Shown here one piece after another: positions 47,025 through 54,220 of a stretch of DNA of 64,000 bases; position 1 is the stretch's first letter, and each line of letters opens with the position of its first letter. The position numbers and the translations under genes were made by a program. The DNA lies in NCBI GenBank assembly GCA_942491105.1, contig CALNZX010000001.1:434001-498000 (forward strand). Direction: 5' to 3'. The stretch is from JBBEAM01 sp942491105 (lineage in GTDB: Bacteria > Pseudomonadota > Alphaproteobacteria > Kiloniellales > DSM-21159). The notes below the pieces were generated by a model. It was not told the DNA's origin. It did no database searches and worked only from the letters and a program-made list of their open reading frames with translations.

Positions 47025-49610
47025 ATGCAGCTCCTACGTGGCATAGGCTCCTCACAGCTCTCCTTCATCAAGTCCCGGCTGAAGGGGCGCCCCGATAGCG
47101 AGCACGAGCAGGTCCTCGTGCGCATCGGCATGGGCCTATTGATACTTGGCTACTGTGCCTTTTTGATTGCCGACGCGGGCGACCAGTGGTTCCACGACGC
47201 GGCGATCCGCTATTCGCTGTTCATCACGCTGATCTACCTCTTCGTTTCCACCGCCATCTTCCTGCACCTGCTGGCCAGGCCGGAGATCTGCGAGCCGCGT
47301 CGCTATGTCGCGATGGTCACGGATATGACCGCCCTGGGCGGGTATCTCTTTTATGGCGGCGAGCTGACGTCCTTTTGGTACCCGATCTATCTCTGGATCA
47401 CGCTCGGCATGGGCTTCCGCTATGGGGTCCGCTATCTCTTCGTTTCCGCCGTGCTCGGTTTCGTCAGCTTCGCCTTCGTCGTCTTCACGACCGAGTTCTG
47501 GTATTCCAAGCCGCATCTCTCCTTCGGACTGCTGCTCGGCTTGATCGTGCTGCCCGCCTATGTGGTGAGCCTGCTCAACAAGTTGACCAGGGCCAAGGCG
47601 CAAGCCGAGGAAGCCAATCAGGCCAAGAGCCGCTTCCTGGCCAACATGAGCCATGAACTGCGCACGCCGCTAAATGCCATCATCGGTATGAGCGACCTGC
47701 TGCGCGGCGGCGACCTCGACCGCGAGCAGCGGGATATGCTGGTTTCAATTCATTCCTCCGGCCAATCCCTGCTGCAGTTGATCAACGACCTGCTCGACTT
47801 TTCCAGGCTGGAATCCGGCAAGGCCCCGGTCAATGCGGAGGATTTCGATCTGCATGCCGAGCTTGCCGAAATCTCGACCATGCTGCTGCCGCAGGCGCGC
47901 GGCAAGCAGCTCTATTTCACGACCCATATCGAGCCCGAGGTCTCCTATCATCTCCACGGCGACAAGCAGCTTCTGCGCCAGATCCTGGTCAATCTGGCCG
48001 CCAACGCCATCAAGTTTACCGAGGAAGGCGGCGTCGAGCTGAAGGTCCTGCGCGCCAAGGACTACGGGCAGAACGAGACCCTGCGCTTCGAAGTGCGCGA
48101 TACGGGTATCGGCATATCCGCGGCCGCGCAGGAGAAGATTTTCGAAAGCTTCACCCAAGCCGACGACTCGACGAACCGCCGGTTCGGAGGAACCGGACTG
48201 GGTCTGGCGATTTCCAAACAACTGGTCACCCTGATGGGCGGCGAAATCGGCGTGCGCAGCACCGATGGCGAAGGCAGCACCTTCTGGTTCGAGCTTCCCC
48301 TGCCCCCGCAGGACGGCGCCGAGGACAAAGAATGGGGCGAAGAGCTCCCGTCCGGTGCCTGTGTCGTGCTGCTGGCGACAGGCGCGAAGGACAAGCTCGC
48401 GGAGCGCCTGCGCGCCCTCGATCTCGACGTGATCGAAGCCGAAGGGGCCGCCCAGGCCGCGGAAGCTCTGAAAGCCGGCATCGAGGAAAACAGCCGCCGC
48501 CACATCCTGGTGATCGATGGACGCGAAGCCGGGCCGACGCCCGCTTCCTTGCTCGAACGCATTCTTGACGGACAAAAGGAGATACCCGCCGTGTTGATCA
48601 GCGATACCGATAACCTGGCGGACAAGCCTCGGCTTACACGCGACTTCACTGCCATCGTGCGCTCGCCCGAGGATACCCGGCTGCTATTCCGCGCCATGCG
48701 CGCCAGCCTGGCCAACGATCTCGGCCGGGAAGAAGAAGGTTTCGAAATCGCCGGTTATCCGCAGCGCAGCCTGAAGGTCCTGGTCGCCGACGACAGTGTC
48801 GTCAACCGCAAGGTCATGGCCAAGATTCTCGAGCGCGCCGGGCACTCGGTCGTGCTGGTGGAAAATGGCGAGGAAGCGCTGGACGCCCTCGACGAGGAGG
48901 ATTTCGATCTCGCCGTCATGGATGTGCAGATGCCGGTCATGAGCGGCTTGGAAGCGGTGAAATTTTATCGCATGTCCAACATGGATAAGCCGCATCTCCC
49001 CTTCATCGCCCTGACGGCGGATGCCCGCCCGGAGGCGCGTCAGGAAGCCCTCGACGCCGGCGTCGACACTTGGTTGACCAAGCCCGTCGAGGTCAAGGCC
49101 TTGATCGCGGCGATCGAGCAGGTCGTCCCCAGAAGTGACGAGGAGGATGGAGAACAGCGGCCTGTTCAGCGCCCCTTCGAGCAGGATCTTCCGCTACCCG
49201 ATGCCGGCAAGGTCGTCAGCCATCCCCGCTTCACCGGCACCGCCGTGCTCAGCCGCCAGGCCCTGGGCAAGCTCGAAGCCCTCAGCCGGGATCCCGGGTT
49301 TGTCGCGAGCCTGATTGAGGATTTCCTGGAAGACGCCGAGATCCTGATGAAGGACATCGAAACCTGCGCCCGGGCGCAGGATCACCATGAGTTCCGCGAT
49401 CAAATCCATGGTCTGCGCGGTAGTGCGGCCAATATCGGCGCGGAAGCGCTCTATCGCCTGCTGTTGTCCTACCGTGGCGTCACCGGCGGCCAACTCAAGG
49501 AAGACAGCGAGCGCTACCTCACGAGTATCCGGAGGGAGCTTGCGCGTTTGGAGAAGGAGCTCAGGGGCTACCTGAGCGAGAACAGAGGCGCAAACCTACC
49601 CTCCGGATAA
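47025..49610 (+). CDS. rpfC: RpfC-like membrane hybrid histidine kinase
   Basis: An 861-residue hybrid sensor with about five membrane helices in residues 30-185 and short loops. HisKA has His210 (FLANMSHELRTPLNAIIGM), HATPase_c has RFGGTGLGLAISKQL, and a first receiver-like stretch (about 445-565) lacks the phospho-Asp pocket. An intact receiver has Asp633 (AVMDVQMPVMSGLEA) and the HPt domain has His795 (IHGLRGSAANIGAEAL). TM-HK-REC-HPt with a convergent rpfF is the layout of the DSF receptor RpfC. The degenerate extra receiver makes it longer than the Xanthomonas protein. No HD-GYP RpfG is in this window. Confidence 0.8.
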   Translation: MQLLRGIGSSQLSFIKSRLKGRPDSEHEQVLVRIGMGLLILGYCAFLIADAGDQWFHDAAIRYSLFITLIYLFVSTAIFLHLLARPEICEPRRYVAMVTDMTALGGYLFYGGELTSFWYPIYLWITLGMGFRYGVRYLFVSAVLGFVSFAFVVFTTEFWYSKPHLSFGLLLGLIVLPAYVVSLLNKLTRAKAQAEEANQAKSRFLANMSHELRTPLNAIIGMSDLLRGGDLDREQRDMLVSIHSSGQSLLQLINDLLDFSRLESGKAPVNAEDFDLHAELAEISTMLLPQARGKQLYFTTHIEPEVSYHLHGDKQLLRQILVNLAANAIKFTEEGGVELKVLRAKDYGQNETLRFEVRDTGIGISAAAQEKIFESFTQADDSTNRRFGGTGLGLAISKQLVTLMGGEIGVRSTDGEGSTFWFELPLPPQDGAEDKEWGEELPSGACVVLLATGAKDKLAERLRALDLDVIEAEGAAQAAEALKAGIEENSRRHILVIDGREAGPTPASLLERILDGQKEIPAVLISDTDNLADKPRLTRDFTAIVRSPEDTRLLFRAMRASLANDLGREEEGFEIAGYPQRSLKVLVADDSVVNRKVMAKILERAGHSVVLVENGEEALDALDEEDFDLAVMDVQMPVMSGLEAVKFYRMSNMDKPHLPFIALTADARPEARQEALDAGVDTWLTKPVEVKALIAAIEQVVPRSDEEDGEQRPVQRPFEQDLPLPDAGKVVSHPRFTGTAVLSRQALGKLEALSRDPGFVASLIEDFLEDAEILMKDIETCARAQDHHEFRDQIHGLRGSAANIGAEALYRLLLSYRGVTGGQLKEDSERYLTSIRRELARLEKELRGYLSENRGANLPSG

Positions 49611-49651
49611 CCCGGATCGACCCCGTTTCCGAAGTCGTTATCGAAATGGAA

Positions 49652-49673
49652 CCCGCGGCGATTAGACCGCGGG
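49652..49673. terminator. Hairpin at the convergent rpfC/rpfF ends
   Basis: CCCGCGG-N8-CCGCGGG forms a 7-bp stem that encloses the rpfF stop codon (49662-49664), 41 bp beyond the rpfC stop. There is no clear U run on either side. Confidence 0.3.
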
Positions 49674-50675
49674 GCTGATCGCCGAGCGCTGCTGATCGGC
49701 CGTCGCCGCGTTGCGGCGGTCCTGCGCCTTCGCCAAGCGGCCCATCTTCTTGAGATCGGCTTCCTTCAAGGTCAGCGCGGTGTCGACCCACAGCAGGGCG
49801 ATATCGCGCAATTCCTCATGGGTCACCGGGTGGAAGCGCCGCGCCGCCTTGTAGATCGCGCAGCGGGCGTTATGCCGGCGGCGATTCTGCGCGATGAAGT
49901 GATCCACCGCTTCCTCGCCCTGGCCTTCCTCGCAAAGAACATCGACAAGACCGATCTCATGGAGCTCTTCGGCGGTGTAAACCTTGCCGCTGAAGATCAT
50001 ACGCTCGGCCATGGCCGCGCCGATCTTGCGCGCGATCAGGCTGTAGGCCCCCATTCCCGGGAAAAGATTGAACAGCACCTCGGGCAAGCCGAACTTGGAC
50101 TGACGCTCGGCAATCACGACGTTGCCGGATAGGGCGTGCTCGAAACCGCCGCCCAGGGCATCGCCTTGAACCAGCGACATCGTGATGATCGGCAGGTCCA
50201 TGGCGATCACATTGCGGTGCACCGCATCGATGCAGGTGACGGCGTAATCGGTCAGGGTCTTGCGATCGCGGTTGACGATCAACTGGCGGAACAGGTTGAG
50301 ATCGCCGCCGAGATTGTAAGTGCCGGGCACCCGCGATCCCCAGACCATGTACTGCAGCGGATTGCCGGCCGTGTCCTCATCGGAGGTGTAATACTGCTTC
50401 ACGCCTTCCTGCAGGTCGCAGATTTCGCGCAGCATTGACATGCTGTAGCTCGGCCGGCCTTCCGGCGCCATGTGGCACCAGAGCAAGGCATCTTCGCGGT
50501 CGTAGTCGAGCTCAAGCTCCTTGTAGGTCCGGGCCTTGGTCAGCCAGGCCGGGTCGTTTTCACGCTGCACGACCCGCATGGAAGTCACGTTACCCGCCTT
50601 AACGTCGCGCAGAGAGACCTGCTCCATGTTGGCGTCCTCGGCTATGGCGGCACTCTGATTTTCTAGCGCTTTCAT
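49662..50675 (-). CDS. rpfF: RpfF-like DSF (diffusible signal factor) synthase, crotonase fold
   Basis: A 337-residue crotonase-fold enzyme. RpfF enzymes both dehydrate and cleave 3-hydroxyacyl-ACP to release cis-2-unsaturated fatty acid signals. The two RpfF catalytic glutamates appear as Glu179 (GDALGGGFEHALS) and Glu199 (KFGLPEVLFNLFPGMGAYS). They are exactly 20 residues apart, as are Glu141 and Glu161 in Xanthomonas RpfF. The GTYNLGGDLNLFRQL motif also fits. The N-terminal 45 residues are longer than usual. ATG 50675 has AGAAGGAA upstream; the frame stays open to ATG 50756. It converges on the RpfC-like gene. Confidence 0.85.
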   Translation of the reverse strand: MKALENQSAAIAEDANMEQVSLRDVKAGNVTSMRVVQRENDPAWLTKARTYKELELDYDREDALLWCHMAPEGRPSYSMSMLREICDLQEGVKQYYTSDEDTAGNPLQYMVWGSRVPGTYNLGGDLNLFRQLIVNRDRKTLTDYAVTCIDAVHRNVIAMDLPIITMSLVQGDALGGGFEHALSGNVVIAERQSKFGLPEVLFNLFPGMGAYSLIARKIGAAMAERMIFSGKVYTAEELHEIGLVDVLCEEGQGEEAVDHFIAQNRRRHNARCAIYKAARRFHPVTHEELRDIALLWVDTALTLKEADLKKMGRLAKAQDRRNAATADQQRSAISPAV

Positions 50676-50708
50676 TAGATTTGTTCCTTCTCCAAAAAAG
50701 TTGTCTTC

Positions 50709-50746
50709 ACCCTGGCAGGAGCTACCTGACAGGGTTCGCTCAGGTA
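50709..50746 (-). promoter_or_regulatory. Interleaved inverted repeats in the rpfF leader (possible RNA pseudoknot or operator)
   Basis: On the minus strand TACCTGA (50740-50746) can pair with TCAGGTA (50723-50729). ACCCTG (50730-50735) can pair with CAGGGT (50709-50714). The two helices interlock in the order of an H-type pseudoknot, with loops GCGA and AGCTCCTGC (whose first A is also the last base of helix 1). A run of six T (50694-50699) follows, then the rpfF ribosome site. It could be a regulatory RNA or, if transcription starts inside it, a DNA operator. Confidence 0.45.
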
Positions 50747-50753
50747 TAGTGTT

Positions 50754-50794
50754 CATTAATGAGGAGTTAATAAGTAGTTAAGAAAGCATTAATG
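50754..50794. repeat. Two CATTAATG palindromes flanking the CtrA-type site
   Basis: The 8-bp palindrome CATTAATG occurs at 50754-50761 and 50787-50794. The copies are 33 bp apart, about three helical turns, and bracket the TTAA-N7-TTAA element. Confidence 0.5.
50767..50781. promoter_or_regulatory. CtrA-type binding site upstream of rpfF
   Basis: TTAA-TAAGTAG-TTAA is a perfect match to the full CtrA box TTAA-N7-TTAA. On the minus strand the inner half-site is 18 bp from TATACC (50743-50748), so it could overlap the -35 region of the rpfF promoter, the usual place for CtrA activation. Confidence 0.5.
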
Positions 50795-51153
50795 CCGCAA
50801 AGTTTTTGCTCTCGCAGGATGCTGGTTCCGAGAGGAAATCACATTACCAAGGAGATTTTCATTTGAAATACAGTAGCTTAAGCTGGAAGGCTTAACTTAA
50901 CCATGACATGCAAAATGCTGCAGGGCAGCGTAGTTAAAATTGTATGAAAATCTGGCGAACTCTAGCTCGATTCATTAAGATTTTAAGGTTTCCTGCATTT
51001 CTTCAGAAGTCGGCCAAGCTCCGGAACACTCTAAGTAGAGAAAGTCGGCTCAATACATGGCCTCGAATGGCCGACCATGAAGCCAAACCGAACGGGAAGA
51101 ACCCAATCAACCCGTAGTATAAGAGTTTGACGGTTACTCAGCGGGGGATTGTT

Positions 51154-52038
51154 GTGACAAATATGAGCATTGGGTTTCTGGGCACCGGAATCATGGGGGT
51201 GCAGATGGCCCGGCGCCTCTGCGAGGCCGGCTATCCCGTAACGGCCTGGAATCGCTCACGCGCCAAGGCCGAACGGCTTCTTCCATACGGTGCCGCGGTT
51301 GCCGATACTCCGGCCCAGGCCGTCGCCGCGGCCGATCTCACGATCTGCATGCTCAGCAGCGGTCCCGTCTGCGACGACATCCTGCATGGCCAGGGCACGC
51401 TCGCGGCCATGCCGCGTGGCAGCCTATTGATCGTCATGTCATCGATTCCCGTAGAGACGGCCCGCGCGCAAGCGCGCGGCGCGGCAGAGCTTGGCCTTGG
51501 CTATATCGACGCCCCCGTCTCCGGCGGCGAAAACGGCGCGCGGGAGGGAACGCTCGCCATCATGGCCGGCGGCGAGGCCGCCGAAATCGATCGCGCCAGG
51601 GAAATCCTCTCGGTCCTAGGCCGAGTCACGCATGTCGGGCCGGCTGGCAGCGGAGAGCTGGCCAAGCTTGCCAACCAGGTGATCGTCGCCAACACCATCG
51701 CCACGGTGGCCGAAGCCCTGCTTCTAGCCAAGCAAGGCGGCGCCGATCCCGCGGCGGTACGCGAAGCCCTGCTCGGCGGTTTCGCGGACTCGACCATTCT
51801 GCGACAGCACGGCGAACGGATGATCACCGGCAACTTCGAACCCGGCGGCCCCGCGAAGCATCAGTTGAAAGACGTCGCCACCGCGACGGCGCTGGCCGAG
51901 ACGCTCGGCCTCGACCTCCCCGTCACAGGTCTGGTCCAGGGCTTGTTCGAAAGCATGGTCGAGCATGGGGACGGCGAGCGCGACCACAGCGGCCTCTATC
52001 TGGAGCTGCTGCGGCGCAACGGCTTGAGCTTGGACTGA
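51154..52038 (+). CDS. NAD(P)-dependent beta-hydroxyacid dehydrogenase-family oxidoreductase
   Basis: A protein of about 294 residues of the 3-hydroxyisobutyrate dehydrogenase/GLYR1 family. It has Rossmann motif GFLGTGIMGVQMARRL, substrate motif YIDAPVSGGENGAREG, and catalytic Lys region GSGELAKLANQVIVA. The C-terminal helical domain contains PAKHQLKDVATA. A GTG at 51154 lies 6-7 bp after GCGGGGG. ATG 51163 is the other likely start. The substrate is unknown. It is divergent from rpfF and convergent with the FAD oxidoreductase. Confidence 0.88.
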   Translation: MTNMSIGFLGTGIMGVQMARRLCEAGYPVTAWNRSRAKAERLLPYGAAVADTPAQAVAAADLTICMLSSGPVCDDILHGQGTLAAMPRGSLLIVMSSIPVETARAQARGAAELGLGYIDAPVSGGENGAREGTLAIMAGGEAAEIDRAREILSVLGRVTHVGPAGSGELAKLANQVIVANTIATVAEALLLAKQGGADPAAVREALLGGFADSTILRQHGERMITGNFEPGGPAKHQLKDVATATALAETLGLDLPVTGLVQGLFESMVEHGDGERDHSGLYLELLRRNGLSLD

Positions 52039-52043
52039 TCGGT

Positions 52044-53159
52044 CTAGCGGAAGCGCTCCGGGGAAACCTGGGCGGCCTGCAGACCCTGGGCTTCCAGGTC
52101 CTCGGGAAAGGCCTCGGTGAGCAGCAGGCTGGCCGCCGCGCGCGCCGCCGCAGGAGAGGTCTGAATGCCGTAGCCGCCCTGCCCCGCCAGCCAGAAGAAG
52201 CCCTCTTTGGAGTTGTCGTAGCCAATCACCAGGGAGCGGTCCGGCGCGAAGGTGCGCAGACCTGCCCATTGGTGCTCAACCCTCTGCACTTCGTAGCTGG
52301 TCGCCTGCTCGAACTCATGCAGGCCCTCGGCCAGCACCATGTCGTCGACATAGGCGTCATGGGGATCGACCGGCGTCTCGTCCGCCGGGCTCACCATCAA
52401 GCGGCCCGTTTCCGGCTTGAAGTAATAGCGCTCCGCGGCATCGGAAACCAAGGGCCAGGACTCGACCGGGCAGGCTGGCGGCGCCGGAAGGATCGCGGCG
52501 GAACGGCGCAGCGGCAAAAGCCCCAACGGAGGCACCCCGGCCATTCCGGCAACGTCGTCGGCCCAGGCCCCGGCGGCGTTGACCACGATATCCGCCTCGA
52601 TCGCGCCGCCTTGAAATGCGACGCGCCAGCGGCCGTTCTCCCGCGTTATCCCGGTCACCTGTCTCTCGGTCGCCAATTCCGCCCCCGCCGTCTTGGCGGC
52701 TCTGAGGCAGCCTTGGTGCAGCCCCGCCACATCGATATCGCTGGCGTCGGTTTCATAGGCTGCGGCGGCGATTTTCTCCTCGCGTAGGATCGAGACCTTT
52801 TCGCAGGCCTGCCGGGGTGTCAGCGGCAAGAGGCCTTCGGCTTCCTCCACGATCTCGTCCAGCAGCGGTTCCTCGCCCGGTTGCGCGATGAAAAGGATGC
52901 CCCGGGGCGTCAGCAAACTGCCCGCGGCGACTTCGGACGGCGGCGCTTCGAAGAACGCGCGGCTGGCGCGACTCAAGGCACGGATGACGCCGTTGCCATA
53001 GTTCTGGATGAATATGGCCGCCGAGCGCCCGGTGCTGTGGTAGCCGGCAAGTTCCTCGGCTTCCAGAATGATGACCCGCGCCGTGCCTGCGAGGTCCCGC
53101 GCCAGGGTCGCGCCGGCAATGCCCCCGCCGACGATGGCGATATCGTAGGGACCGGGCAC
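52044..53159 (-). CDS. FAD-dependent amine/amino-acid oxidoreductase, DAO family
   Basis: A 371-residue flavoprotein with the N-terminal dinucleotide motif DIAIVGGGIAGATLARDL. DAO-family features also include GYHSTGRSAAIFIQNYGN, VVNAAGAWADDVA and the C-terminal FFWLAGQGGYGIQTSPA. It oxidises a secondary amine or D-amino acid. GTG 53159 starts just before the deacetylase stop (3-bp spacing). It is the last gene of the polyamine-type cluster, where it may oxidise an amine intermediate. Confidence 0.85.
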   Translation of the reverse strand: MPGPYDIAIVGGGIAGATLARDLAGTARVIILEAEELAGYHSTGRSAAIFIQNYGNGVIRALSRASRAFFEAPPSEVAAGSLLTPRGILFIAQPGEEPLLDEIVEEAEGLLPLTPRQACEKVSILREEKIAAAAYETDASDIDVAGLHQGCLRAAKTAGAELATERQVTGITRENGRWRVAFQGGAIEADIVVNAAGAWADDVAGMAGVPPLGLLPLRRSAAILPAPPACPVESWPLVSDAAERYYFKPETGRLMVSPADETPVDPHDAYVDDMVLAEGLHEFEQATSYEVQRVEHQWAGLRTFAPDRSLVIGYDNSKEGFFWLAGQGGYGIQTSPAAARAAASLLLTEAFPEDLEAQGLQAAQVSPERFR

Positions 53160-53161
53160 GT

Positions 53162-54199
53162 CTAGCCCGCGCTCGCGCGGGCTTCGCAGAATCCAGCCAA
53201 GGACGCCGTCAGATTCGCGGCCAAGCTATCGGAGACGTAGCCGCCTTCCTGCACCAGTACCGTCGGCAGTCCGAGCGCGCCGATGGCTTTGCCAATGGCC
53301 GAGAAACCGGCCGTCGAGATGGCCAGGCCGCCAAAGGGATCGTCCTCGGAGGCATCGAGCCCCAGGGCGACCACCACTGCGCCTGGGCTGTAGGAACGGA
53401 TGCGCCGCAAGGCCCGCTCCAGCACCGGCATATAGGCTTCGTCCGCTGTGCCGCGCGGGATCGGCAGATTGAAGTTGTAACCCAAGCCAGCGCCCTCGCC
53501 CCGCTCCGCCGCATGGCCCCAGAAAAAGGGATAGAAGCGCACCGGGTCCGCGTGGATCGAGACGGTCAGCACATCGGATCGGTCGTAGAACATGCCCTGG
53601 GTGCCGTTGCCGTGATGCAGGTCGACATCCAGAATGGCGACCCGGTCGAAACGCCCGCGCAGATGCTGCGCCGCGATACCTGAGTTGTTGAGGTAACAGA
53701 AGCCTCCGGCCAGGTCGGCAAAGGCATGGTGCCCTGGTGGGCGGCAGAGCGCGTAGGCCGCCGTCTCGCCGTCCAGCACAGCCGCACTGGCCGATACCGC
53801 CGTATTGGCGCTCCAGCGCGCGGAGTCCCAGGTGTCGGCCGAGATCGGACAGGCGGTATCGGCGAGATGGTAGCCGGCCTGCCCCACCACCGACTTGGGA
53901 TAACTGAAGTCGCGGCGGTTGGGATGAATGTTCGGCACGATCTCCGGCGAGGCCCCCTCGATGCGCAGCCAGCGCGCAAAGCCATGCTCGAGAAACTCCA
54001 GATACTCGGGGCTGTGCACGGCGGCGAGCGGGGCGACGCCATGATCGGCCGCCGCACAGAGTTCGTGCCCGCCTTGCGCGACTCCCGTCAGCAAGCGGTC
54101 GATGCGCTCGGGCACTTCCGGGTTGGGCTTCTTGGCGCCGCTGACCAGGAAATTTTCGGGATAGTGGGCGCGCTGACGCTCGCTGAAAAAAACCTTCAT
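53162..54199 (-). CDS. Histone deacetylase-like acetylpolyamine amidohydrolase
   Basis: A 345-residue zinc amidohydrolase of the HDAC fold. The tandem His motif lies in LCRPPGHHAFADLAGGFCYL. Zinc ligands are in AILDVDLHHGNGTQGMFY and the later Asp in ALGLDASEDDPFGGL. VLVQEGGYVSD ends the active site. The N terminus MKVFFSERQRAHYPENF is typical of acetylpolyamine amidohydrolases, which deacetylate acetylputrescine or acetylcadaverine. GAGGAG lies 5 bp before the ATG. The polyamine-type ABC genes upstream support that role. Confidence 0.85.
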   Translation of the reverse strand: MKVFFSERQRAHYPENFLVSGAKKPNPEVPERIDRLLTGVAQGGHELCAAADHGVAPLAAVHSPEYLEFLEHGFARWLRIEGASPEIVPNIHPNRRDFSYPKSVVGQAGYHLADTACPISADTWDSARWSANTAVSASAAVLDGETAAYALCRPPGHHAFADLAGGFCYLNNSGIAAQHLRGRFDRVAILDVDLHHGNGTQGMFYDRSDVLTVSIHADPVRFYPFFWGHAAERGEGAGLGYNFNLPIPRGTADEAYMPVLERALRRIRSYSPGAVVVALGLDASEDDPFGGLAISTAGFSAIGKAIGALGLPTVLVQEGGYVSDSLAANLTASLAGFCEARASAG

Positions 54200-54220
54200 G
54201 AACTCCTCGTTCTCGTAGGG

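Larger units (their letters stand above)
50676..51153. other. Long AT-rich regulatory region upstream of rpfF
   Basis: This 478-bp gap between divergent rpfF and the dehydrogenase gene is clearly more AT-rich than its surroundings. Near rpfF it contains interleaved inverted repeats, two CATTAATG palindromes and a TTAA-N7-TTAA site, listed separately. Farther right are several more TTAA half-sites, including CTTAACTTAACCATG near 50895-50910 and the palindrome AGCTTAAGCT near 50876-50885. I see no gene in it. Confidence 0.6.

Noticed and set aside
49662..50675. Ordinary enoyl-CoA hydratase of beta-oxidation
   Set aside because: The 20-residue spacing of the two glutamates, the GLPEVLFNLFPGMGAYS motif and the convergent RpfC-like kinase fit RpfF better. 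No beta-oxidation genes are nearby.
50723..50746. Simple intrinsic terminator from the 7-bp inverted repeat upstream of rpfF
   Set aside because: The T6 run is 24 bases beyond the stem rather than directly after it, and a second interleaved helix competes for the loop. I kept it as an uncertain regulatory structure.
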